Positions 21,990 through 32,349 of a DNA stretch of 64,000 bases are shown here, in pieces. The stretch lies in NCBI GenBank assembly GCA_003707065.3, contig PPXM03000003.1, positions 496,001-560,000 on the forward strand, given 5' to 3'. Under the pieces are notes generated by a model. The model was not told the DNA's origin and made no database searches. It saw nothing but the letters and a program-made list of their open reading frames with translations. The first letter of the stretch is position 1. Each line of letters starts with the position of its first letter. Both the position numbers and the translations under genes were made by a program. The DNA comes from Trigonopsis variabilis. Taxonomy: Eukaryota; Ascomycota; Trigonopsidomycetes; Trigonopsidales; Trigonopsidaceae.

Positions 21990-23156
21990 ATGAGCAAGCC
22001 AATCCTGAGCCGATTTATCGCTGATGCTCCACCCGGTGAGGTGCATAAATCCAATTGAGTCTTTGCTAACCACAGCTTTCTGATGTTTTGTCAGGTGAGT
22101 CGACGCAAACCGGAAGGGGTCGGAAGAATGCTTTGCTACTTCTGAATGTACTTCATTTCGAGACGAAGAGGCTTGTTAGCGGGCGACGTATAAAAGTATT
22201 CAACCAGTGATAGAGATTGAATATGGTACCCCGAGTTCAGCTTTTTATCTCGATTGAGGCTATAAAGCTTGTTCTCAAGTACAGTTCGAGCAACGCGGTA
22301 TCTTTAAGCGAATCGACCTTCCTTTTCGGTTGACTGCACATGATTAGATGAGAAACTTGATCTAACTCTAGATATTGACACTCTCTTTGGCAGTGGAGTT
22401 GTTCAAGAGTTGGCATCCAAGGTCACAGATTACCATATTGACAACTACTCTACAGTCAGTATTGGAAATCACAAGGTCGGTTGAAAAAGTTTGCTATACT
22501 GGCTGACTTCAGGCTATTCTCTCCAAATACAATCAAATAGACAATAAGCGCTTCTTTGACTCTGTAACTCGGAAAAGTTTCACATTTACTGAGGGACAAG
22601 CGCAAGCTCAGCAAGTAGAGGATTACGAAGTATCCTTTGATGGCAATTTGAATGATTTGATTCCTCAAGTGGCATCTTACGCCTCCGAGCACCTTGCCTC
22701 TAACCCTGCTTACGGAATCTATCCTCAACCTTCAGGTTCGCTAGCTGTTTTATTTGTTTCTAGTAAATTCAGTCCCAGCAATTTCTGGGGTGGCAAGTAT
22801 AGATCAATTTATCTGTTCAATCCATTGTCGGGCACTGTCGAGGGTGAAATCATTGTCGACGTTCATTATTACGAAGATGGCAACGTCCGCCTTGATAATA
22901 AAAAACATATCAAGTTTTCGTCGTCTCTGGGCTCATTGGTCGCTGATATTAAAAAGGAAGAAAATACTTATCAACAAGAGCTCACGGTTGCCCTTAATGG
23001 ATTAAATGATGCCGAATTCAAACAGCTTCGTCGACAGCTACCCGTTACGCGGTCTAAGATCGAATGGGAACGACAACTGAACAGCTATCGTATCGGTCAA
23101 GGTAAGAAGATCGTAAAACTATTATTGTTCTAACCCTAGATATCGGTCAAAGCTAA
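21990..23156 (+). CDS. CAP1: F-actin capping protein alpha subunit
   Basis: Five exons: 21990-22040, 22076-22094 (19 nt), 22372-22475, 22513-23101, 23140-23156; product 259 aa, close to yeast Cap1 (268). It caps actin barbed ends as a dimer with the beta subunit. Evidence: N-terminal FIADAPPGE then LSDVLSDIDTL, as in CapZ (PPGEFNEVFNDVRLL); NFWGGKYRSIY; the hallmark VHYYEDGNVRL; and LRRQLPVTRSKIEWE near the actin-binding C-terminus. The spliced product ends SYRIGQDIGQS. Intron 2 (277 nt) is about seven times the usual size here and follows a 19-nt exon. It converges with SFT1. Confidence 0.92.
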
Positions 23157-23373
23157 CCTTGACTGTAAATAGATTAGCACTATATGTATAATCATCTTTC
23201 TCTTGTATTCAAGCTCCTTTTAACTGCCACAGATCCCAGCCACCAATCCACATCTTCCAACTGAAAACGACAAACCCATGGCACTATACGCCCATAACGT
23301 TCACCTAATTCAGAGACCTCACGTATTTGGATTTTCAAACCATACTGGAGGTAGATATCTAGTCATGCTTTCC

Positions 23374-23762
23374 TTATAGCCACTTGTAAAGAGTGTAGAA
23401 AACGAAAAAGATTATCAACAATAACCCAACATTTCGATAGATAGGAGGAGCTCGGTAGATTGCATGCGCTAATCGCTGCGAAGAGTGACGGATGTGACCT
23501 CCGACGGAAGCCATTAAATCGCTCGATTGCTCAATAAAATGATGGTCGCTGGCCTCGGTATGGATGTCATGCGTCACCTGCCGTAAAGTGCTTAGCTTTG
23601 CACTTAAATCTTCCAAAATCCTATTGTTCTTTGGTCAGTTCGGATTGCTTCTGTTTCTCTTACTTGGCTCTCTCGTTCATAGGCTGAACTCATGAGGTCG
23701 ACAGGCGATGCGACACTCTCTAGGTCCCTTTGCCTTTCAACGCCAGCCAAGAACCCATCCAT
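23374..23762 (-). CDS. SFT1: Golgi Qc-SNARE Sft1
   Basis: Two exons: 23762-23664 and 23628-23374, with a 35-nt intron whose 3' end is CTGACCAAAG (an AAAG acceptor right after the branch motif). Product 117 aa (yeast Sft1 is 97). The SNARE motif begins ESQNNRILEDLSAKLSTLR, very like yeast NNDRKLEGLANKLATFR. The C-terminal anchor is NVGLLLIIFFVFYTLYKWL (yeast ends FFILYTLFKLF). Sft1 works in retrograde intra-Golgi fusion with Sed5, Gos1 and Ykt6. An alternative acceptor (AATAG) four codons later is out of phase. Tail-anchored; no signal peptide. Confidence 0.92.
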
Positions 23763-24086
23763 TTTTGCCTACGCTGCACTTCAACAGAACTCCTGTTAGA
23801 TTCATTTTATGAAATTGGCTAATTCCACTACAGATAGATGGATGTCTTTCCGGCAAGTTACCGGCCGCCATGAGACGGTAGGTTGAGGTAAATAAAACAT
23901 GCCGAATGATTGTTCTTCCATCTTTTTCCCAGTCTTACATCTATCGAGTCGGAACTCCTAAATGGGACAGTGATAAGACGGTTTAAGTGTCAAGAGACAA
24001 AAAAATTTGGCTGCCTTCTTTTATAGTATCCGTCGCGAGAGCCGTTCGCTTATGGCATAACCGTCAAAACCACCGCATTCGCTCCG
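23763..24086. other. Intergenic region SFT1 / HSE1
   Basis: 324 bp between the SFT1 start and the HSE1 stop, both on the minus strand. Promoter of SFT1 and 3' UTR of HSE1 are expected; no further feature seen. Confidence 0.3.
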
Positions 24087-26427
24087 CTAGCCATGCTGAG
24101 GTTTATAATAGTCATCCAATGAGTATCCTGCAGGCACTACAGGGGGTGCGTAACTAACCGGAGGAGCCGTCACTTCCTTCTTACTTGGCTCAGCGACAGT
24201 GCGGTTTCCAGCCGCGGAGTAGGCGCTCTCCCCTGGAGTTCGCGAATAATACTCTGGGACGGCCGACTTACCAGAGGAATAGTAAGGCTCAGTAGGCTGT
24301 GAATCCATAGATGTCACTTGATGGGGGGGTGAAAAAGGCTGAGAGGGGATATTGTACGACTGTGGAGGAGCACCGAAGCGGTCGTCAGGAGCACCTGCTT
24401 GATAGGATGAGCGCCTAGATGGGGCTTGATTCGACTCTTGAGATCCATTTTCCACTTGCTGGTGTTGAACATGAGCCCTAGGGACCGCTCCTGGATATGA
24501 AGGTGTATTGTAGTCGATATGGGGAGGCGCAGGAGAGGGAGATACTTGAGGTGGAGGGTACATGGATTCGTAAGAATACCGCTCTCGTGGACGCTCATAG
24601 CTGTGTCTTGTAGCACTAGATGAAGGTCGTGGAACGGCAGCCTGCTGTGGTAGAGTAGATGATTGACTTGAAAGAGCACCATTAGATGATGACGCGTAGG
24701 CATAAGGATCCGGCATTGAATATACAGATCCTGTGCCTGGACGATATGCAGAAGATTCTGAGCTGTATTTACTGAGAGATGCCTCCATCAAGGCATCATA
24801 CTCTCGGCGGGCAGTCAAAAATTTCTCGTTCAATTGAATGAGGTCGTCCTTCTTCTGAGAATATTTATCAATCAAATGAGCAAGTTTCGGCCGAATAGCT
24901 AAAGTTTCATGATAAAGATTCTGCAGGTCTTCGTTCTCAACAACGCTCTGGTTACCATGTAACTCTGCATCCTGCAGCATGGCAAGAAGCCGTTCGATAT
25001 TCCTAGCCTGGCTGTACACCTTTGATTCGATCTGTAAATCCTTCTGGATCTCTGCAGGGGTTGGATCTTGGACGGGCGTTACATAATTCAGCGGAAAGAT
25101 CCCAATTTGACCACGAAGAGAGCCTCTCCACCAGTCCCTGTAAACTGACTCCAGAACAGTAATGATATCACCTTTACGGAACGACAACTCTCCTGGCTCT
25201 GTAGCATTGAGATCGTATAGTGCCCTCACCCGAGATATTGTGGCAGCAGTTTTGCCTTGTGGTTTAGATGAAGGAGGTAGGTTATTCTCTTGCTGAGGCG
25301 CAGATGAAGAGGTATCAGCATTATTCGTGGATGGCTGGTTCGGATGGTTCTGGTAATTTCTAGCTTCCGACAGGGATAATTCTAAGGCCAATTTCAGTTC
25401 TTCTTCTTCTCGCCGTCGGTCAGCTTCGGTAATGACCTGTTTTCGAGGTTTTTCAGGGGCACGGAGATTAGGATCTAAACATTAGAATAAGGTCAAAAAA
25501 TCGTTCAGCATACTTTGGCTGAGTAGTTTGGAGTATGCTTGAGACATCAATTCCAATGAACTATCAGACTTGAACTGATTTGATAATTGAGCCATTAACT
25601 CGGCGATGCGTTCTTTAACTAAGGGATGAACGCTCTAAAAACATTAGATCAGGCTATAAAACACTATTGATTACCTTATCGTTGGATAACTTCAGTAATT
25701 GGACAGTGAATAGCTTAGATGCTAATTCGGTATGCATTTTAGATCCGCAGTTTTGAGCCAACGAGCCAACCAGCTAGAGACGTTTTAGAATGAACCTTGA
25801 TATATTGACGTACCGTTAAAGTGAACAGTAAAACATTCGCTGATTTACTATTTAGTCGTTTCACAATTGCTTGGACAGCATTCCGTGCTCTACCGAGGTC
25901 AGTTTCCAAGCAGCTGAGAACAATTCTTACCCATTTTCTGGATCCGCATTGACTTTATCGCATACTTCAATGATCAATCCCCAATCTTCCTGAGTCAATT
26001 TATCATCGGTTGCCTTGACTGATTCCTAAATATCCCGCCCAAATAAGGGAGGATTACGCCATCGTTAGCATAACTCAATATTTCTCATCAATATTCCCAT
26101 GACCGTATGCACATCCAAGAATACGGCTCGAGAGCTAAATTAAGCCCGTCCTTGTCGCCTCAGAAATGATCTTCACTATCAAAAGGATAGCCTCGCCATT
26201 GTTATCAATATGAATATTCAAATTCATCTTACAGACGAGAATTTGATGTGTAAAATTAGAGATCAAGCCATTGTTCAGCACTTGCCAATCCGATACACGC
26301 AGATATAAAGCCGTCTGGCGATAGGGATCTCTAGTCTCTTCTTTGCCGTATATTATGGGAAATATATTAACACCATTCACTCACCTATAGCGTCTTCTAG
26401 TGGATTTGAATGAGACGAGCGAAACAT
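24087..26427 (-). CDS. HSE1: ESCRT-0 subunit Hse1 (VHS, UIM, SH3)
   Basis: Six exons, 5' to 3': 26427-26385, 26018-25931, 25889-25814, 25773-25675, 25634-25514, 25474-24087; product 604 aa. VHS domain at about 8-140 (NPLEDAIVKATDDKLTQEDW; QNCGSKMHTELASK), UIM at 165-180 (EEEELKLALELSLSEA), SH3 at about 225-278 (ALYDLNATEPGELSF, DWWRGSLRGQIGIFPLNYV), coiled GAT-like region at about 285-380, and a Pro/Ser/Tyr-rich tail. With Vps27 it sorts ubiquitinated membrane cargo into multivesicular bodies. Introns 2-5 are 39-41 nt, but intron 1 is 366 nt. Its acceptor GGAATCAG is the one that keeps phase; the ATTTAG seven bases earlier does not. Confidence 0.93.
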
Positions 26428-26611
26428 CACAAGCGTCAGAATTCCGTGGCGGTGTTGTCTTGGCTTCAGCCTACAACCGAACTGCTACTACAATACCGAG
26501 ACGACAACGCTCTTTCTCTATATAAAAAAAACCACCTGAAAACAAGTAGAGAAGAGTATAATACCTTGCAATGTGGTAATCATTTTCTCCCTAATATATA
26601 CAAAAAATACT

Positions 26612-29240
26612 TTAGTATGCGCCATTGGCACCAGGGCTGTTCTTCTTTGCAATTGCATCAGCAGCCTTCTCTTGTCTTGCCGTCCGAACTAATGGAGCTA
26701 AAGATGATGAGTCATCAGCAAGCCGGATAAATGTATGCTAGCAGTTAGTATACGTTAGTTATTCTGGTTCTTACCTCTAGCAATTGTGAAGCCGTCCCTC
26801 GCTGTTCTGGGTTCACTTGTAAACAAGAATTCAAGAAAGTCTTAAATACAGACGATATGGCATCCGGATCTTTGAGCTGTGGGGTACCATTAGTAGCAAT
26901 AAGGTACAAGGCCCTCATGGGAGTCTCTGTCAGATATGGAGGTTCTCCTTCAATCATCTCGATCGCCATGATACCAAGACTCCATATGTCGACTTTTGGA
27001 CCATATTCCTTGCGCGTCACTACTTCAGGTGCCATCCAATAAGGAGTACCAACAATTGTTGTGCGCTTCAGATTACCCTCGTTGATCTGTGCACAAAACC
27101 CGAAGTCGGTCAACTTAATATCTCCCTTTAGAGACAGGAGGATATTATCTGACTTAATATCTCTATGTATGACACCCTTGGCATGTAAATGTTGAAGACC
27201 CAGTAAGGTCTCTCGGCAGACACATGCAATCTGTCCCTCAGTCATCATATTGTAAGTCACAACATCCGTCAAGCTACCTCCCTCCATATATTCCATCACT
27301 ACCCACAAATCACTCTCGTATAGATAACTGTCTATAAAATTCACGATATTCCGATGTTTGCTTTCTTTCATGACCAGAATCTCGTTGATGATAAGTTCCT
27401 TCTTGGGCTGCCTTTGCAGATCCATTTGCTTGATTGCAACGTCAGTGTCGCTATCTTTAGTCCGTCCAATATAGACGCCTCCAGAAGCACCCTGTCCAAT
27501 CTTGGTCAAATTCTGGTAAACAAGTTTAGGGTCCCCTAAATGACAAATCGTTTTTAATTTAGCCAGAATCTCTGCATCTTTTTGCCGCCGCGCTTCTTGA
27601 CTTCTATGATGACTGGATTGTCGCGGACCCTCTCGAGTCTTTAATCTATCTTTTCGAATATTTCGGTCAAGATCATCAGCTTCAAAATTCATTCCCACAG
27701 TCCTAGGGATACTGTTTTCTTCGGTACTGGTTTTCGAATCGGCCGATTGGGGCTCACGCGGGATATCAGGAACTTCTCGATTGAGATATCCGTCTCCCCT
27801 TCTTGGGGTCCGCGGTGAAACAGAAGCATCAGTCCCACCCGGGGAAGGCACGATATTTCGAGGGGACCGAGTAGAAACGGATCGATTAGATAATGACGTT
27901 GTTCGCTTTGGAGATCTAGGGGATAAGACAGGAGCTTTAGGAGCAGCTCGTGTCGGCATGTAGTGACCATAAGCAGCATCCAGTTTATTAGGGGGAGGAG
28001 GAGGGGGTCTGGGGTTTTCAAACATGCCAGGATCTGTGAGATTCGGTGTATAATGGCCAAAGGAAGATGACGAAAATGAACTTAAGGAAGGACTAGAGAC
28101 TTGGGGAGACGGCGGTCCAGTTTGAGAAAAGGGCGAGAACATTGGAGATGAGTTCAGAGGTTGAGCATTACCGAACTTCTTCCACACGCCATCCCTCGCA
28201 TCATCATCCGTGTAAAATGCAACAATGTCCATGATTTCTTTAGGATGCTGACTCTGTTCTGAGGTGGAAACTCCATTCTCGACCAGTAGCTTTCGCCACT
28301 CTGGAGGAAGGCCTTTGAATTGTCCAGTCCCTGAATCAAATTGAACGTGAGTGACATGTTCAACATCGGAAGGATCTGAAATTTCCAGTCGCTGCCGCGA
28401 ATTACCAGATACAGAACGCCGCGAGGTTGAGCTCTTTATCGTCGTGACCAAGTTTGTAAAGGAAAATTTGGCTCGCATTGATCCATCTTTTGATGAGGCG
28501 GTGTTACTTCTTGTCCTTGGAGGAGCCTGAGGGCGAGCGGAAGATGCTCCGCTTTTATTGACGTAGATGGAATTTCCTAGAACGTCTGGCGAGATGGGGC
28601 TGCCTGGGAGTGAGTTGGTCCATTCGCCTTTAGCCGGAGGGGTGCCGGGAGGAGTGAAAGGTTTTGGTTTATTTTCAGACTCCTTAGAATGCGCAGACGC
28701 CAGAGACCGGGGTGTTTCAGGTTCAATTATCATGGTGGAAGTAATAGGAGTATCGGAAGGTGAATCTTTTGTCTCTGGCTGGTTTGAGTCCAAGGGACCC
28801 GATGAAGGATCAGATGAGGGCTGAGAATCCGGTCTTGATTCTTTCGGCGTTGAAATGACAGAATGTGCTTCCGAATTAGATAACTGCAACCTTGACGAAG
28901 GTCTCGGTGAGGTCTCTTCTTCTGGAAGAGGAGACTGAGCTCCTGCAGAATGTAGATTCGGGGTCGACGAACTCGAGCCATTTTCTACCGGTTTGTTCCA
29001 AGGCCCATCGAGGGTGAGTCCAGCTAACGATGGCGTAATAGGAGAAAAATCTTCAAGGTCTGGTAATGAGCCGATTCCAGGAGATTCGGTGTCCTCTTTC
29101 TTTGACAAGCTGCCGACGAACGTCTGTCCATTCGGCTCTGGCTCTAAGTTCGCTGAGGAAAGTAGCTGTCGCCTTTGGCTATCTGTTGAGAGCTCATCTA
29201 TTGGAGCTGATGACGAAGGAGAGGCCGAATGATCAGCCAT
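26612..29240 (-). CDS. PAK/Ste20 family protein kinase with CRIB domain
   Basis: Two exons: 29240-26775 and 26737-26612 (37-nt intron); product 863 aa. A long Ser/Pro-rich region carries a CRIB/PBD motif at 287-311 (ISDP...HVTHVQF...GQFKGLP) that binds GTP-Cdc42/Rac. The kinase domain starts near 568: IGQGASGGVYIG loop, HRDIKSDN catalytic loop, DFG, MAPE. PSPP-type proline motifs precede it. No PH domain is visible, so it is of the Ste20/Shk1 (Pak1) rather than the Cla4 type. Such kinases act below Cdc42 in polarity, mating and filamentation MAPK cascades. It lies on the same strand as HSE1, 184 bp away. Confidence 0.94.
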
Positions 29241-30458
29241 GTTTGATGCTGCAACTTTTGAAGTGAGGTTGCCGTTGCAATCGTGCTGGGAGCTCTAGAT
29301 GGTGGATGTGTGGTGCGATACACCGACTATATCTATTTCTATCTCTCAATCGACCACCAGAATTATCAGTCTTGTTTTGATGATGAATTTTTATTAGTCT
29401 TGACTCATTATGCGGTCCTTTTCTACACATAGATGTTCCAGTAACTTACTTTTGCGAGCCTTTCTAAAAGACACAAGGTGAGAAGGGCAGATTACTATAT
29501 CTTTCTTTGATATCTCGACCTTTTAGTATCGCGTACAATGGAATTAATAACGTGATGAAAATAAAGCTGGACGAAAAATATTAAATCTCTGATATATGAA
29601 TGTAGCGTTAAGGACTAAATTTCAACGTGTCTAAGAATTCCTTTCTCTGTTCACGCTCTGTTCACGTGGTCCATATGCAGCGGCATGGGTCCGGTGTGTT
29701 GATATTTTTAGCTTTGACAGGCACCGAGATTGTTGGAGCGAGAGAAGACAAGGAGATGAATAGATCCTACCTTCATCTTATGTACTATATCTAGCGGTAG
29801 TGTTATAACTTTCCATTCCGTTTCTGTCAGCACTGGTTATCAGATACACACATTTCCGCCAAGATCGCAAAGGCCAGACCGTGCTTAGCCCGCTACAGTT
29901 TTGTCCTGAAAGCGTGACAAGAGTTTTCGGGGGATGTGTGCCTGGTCATTTCCTGAGCGCGACAACCGGTTCATAACTCTGCGCAGAGTAGTTCCTATTA
30001 AGCCTCTTAGGTCAATCAAACTTACTATATAATGAAACAAGCGATGATATCCTATAATGCGGATATCTGGCTAGCTCTTCTACTGTATAACACAGCATCC
30101 TCAGTAAAAGATGATCTGCGCTGTGGTGAGCAGGATCGAGGATCTTAAACCAAGTCAGATATATCGTTGTCAATAGGTAAAGCAAGGGAAGAAGTATGAT
30201 GTGTACCATTGAATATGCTGTCGCGTACAGGCTAGGACATCAACCCAATCAAACATATCTTCGAGATCTGATTCATAGAAATTGCAGGTTCGCGTGAACT
30301 TACCTTCCTAGTAATGAAGACATATTTTATTCCAATAGGACTACTCAGACATTGAGCTGTTCTATACCCTATTTATTATCCCCAAACCAAAGATCAAACC
30401 CGGCCTTCTTCGGTTCAGTCGACACCAAGCTGTATCGTTACGTCTCATCCCTTTAACC
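29241..30458. promoter_or_regulatory. Long divergent intergenic region PAK / GPI16
   Basis: 1218 bp between start codons of divergent genes, one of the longest gene-free stretches here. It holds a CACGTG E-box at 29663-29668. Small open frames on the minus strand lack recognisable content. A long 5' leader for the kinase gene or an unannotated non-coding RNA is possible, but nothing specific was seen. Confidence 0.4.
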
Positions 30459-32218
30459 ATGCCTTGCTGGCCTACCAAATGGATCATATGGCTGCTTACA
30501 CTAGCCGACTTGTGTATTGGATCATATAATGAATCCTTTCTCCTCACTCCATTACCTCAGGGTAGTATTTTATCGACCATGAAGATGGTGACTCGGCAAG
30601 CTCTCCCTCTGACTTCGAATGGAATTCATTGGGGCATCTTCCCTCGCTCACTGGGACATACATTGTTGCAATCCCACACTTTTGAGCTGCATATCCGGTT
30701 CTCACAAGGCTGGTGGGACGATGAGTCTTGGGGCGCCTTGCCTGAAGAAGGATTATCCGCTGGTGGAATCGGCGTGGAAGTTTGGGCATGGGTTGGCGGT
30801 GCTTTCCAATCAGAGTATGTTATCGGGTTATACGTTCTAATGTCTTTAGTCGAGAAGAGAATTGGAAGACTTTGGTCAATTCTCTGTCAGGCCTCTTTTG
30901 CGCCTCATTGAATTTCATAGACATGACCTCGTCAACTACTCCAGTCAAATCATTTGAACCCTATTCGAACCATTCGTTTACTAATGAGCCCGTATCCTTG
31001 TTCTTTGGGGCCTTACCTCGCGAACCTGTTTGCACAGAGAATTTGACCCCGTTCTTAAAGTTGTTACCGTGCAAAGGTCGAGCTGGAGTTTCCTCCTTAT
31101 TGTATGGTCACCGTCTGTTTGATTCGCAGTGGCAAAGCATGGCGTTGGATGTGTATCCTGTTGAAGATTCTTCTTCGTCCTTGACATTGGAGATGAGACA
31201 AACCGTCAATTCTGTCATAGATGTCAAGAGCTCTCTTGAAAAACAAGTCAATGTCATTCCAAAACCAACGCCTTACGATGAACTGCGATGTGATGATACC
31301 AAAGCCTATAACCAGCCTGGAGTCTGTTATCCTGCCGAAGTTCAAACATATTCGTCTTGGGATGTCTCTAAAGTGTTCGGGAAGCCTTTCAGAGGTCGGT
31401 GTTTATTAGACCCGAATCCGGCAACAGCATGCGTGCGTCTAATGCCTCATGTCAAATATTCCAGCCGACACCCGTTTACACATCCAAGTGATTCGGTTCG
31501 TTGTTATATCGTTCCAGACCATGAGTCTCTGGATCTGATCGTTGAGGCTGACCCACGATTTGTTGCTCAGACGAATACCCCTCCAGTCTATGTTCATAGA
31601 TATCTGACCGGATTCGGTCAACAAGATGGAGGTCTGCGTGCTGTCTTCTATAACCCGTCTAAAACGGAACAAGTCGAGTTTCTTTACATGGAGGTTCTTC
31701 CGTGGTTTGTCAAAGTCTTTCTTCATACATTAAAGGTAGACCTTGAGCACTCCAATGGAACGATAGAACAAGATGCATCGCATATTATCAAAAATATATA
31801 TTACCGCCCTGGAGTCGAAAGAAAGCGTTCTAGTCACCTAGAATTACAAATGGTGTTGCCTCCGGGGGGAATAGTAACGACGGACTATGCAATTGCTAAA
31901 TCTTTTCTCTTTTACACTGAGTACCCGCCCGATGCTAATCGGGGTTTCGATATTCCTCCCGCTATTCTCTCGACTCTCAAGCATGACCACATCTTCTACA
32001 GTGCGCGAACATCGTCTTTGTTGCTCTCTCTCCCTACTCCCGACTTTAGCATGCCTTATAATGTAATCATTCTTACTAGCACCGTCTTGTCTTTGGCTTT
32101 CGGCTCGATTCTAAATATCGTCGCTCGCCGCTTCATCTCGGCTGAAGACGCAAAGTCTATCCATATTCCGCTAAAACAGCGTTTGCAAAATAAATTGGCA
32201 GGTATTTTCAGAAAGTAG
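30459..32218 (+). CDS. GPI16: GPI transamidase subunit Gpi16 (PIG-T)
   Basis: Two exons: 30459-30814 and 30850-32218, 35-nt intron; product 574 aa (yeast Gpi16 is 610). Signal peptide about 1-21 (WIIWLLTLADLCIG), a large lumenal domain, and one C-terminal membrane segment (VIILTSTVLSLAFGSILNIV) with a basic cytosolic tail ending KLAGIFRK. Typical family segments: LLTPLPQG, THYDLF-like LLPLTSNGIHWGIFPRSLG, LTSHTT-like GRCLLDPNPATACVRLMP, GFGQQDGGLRAVFYNPS. Gpi16 joins Gpi8 by a disulphide in the ER complex that attaches GPI anchors. Converges with BYE1 (131 bp). Confidence 0.93.
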
Positions 32219-32349
32219 AGTCTGTATAATAGATAATGAATCATGAGTTTTTACGGTCTGTTGCGGCATTGTTTCGGTAAGGTACGGTTACATCTGGTGC
32301 AATCGCGAGAGGGGTCCTATTTTACACTAGAAAATAATACATTAGGGGT

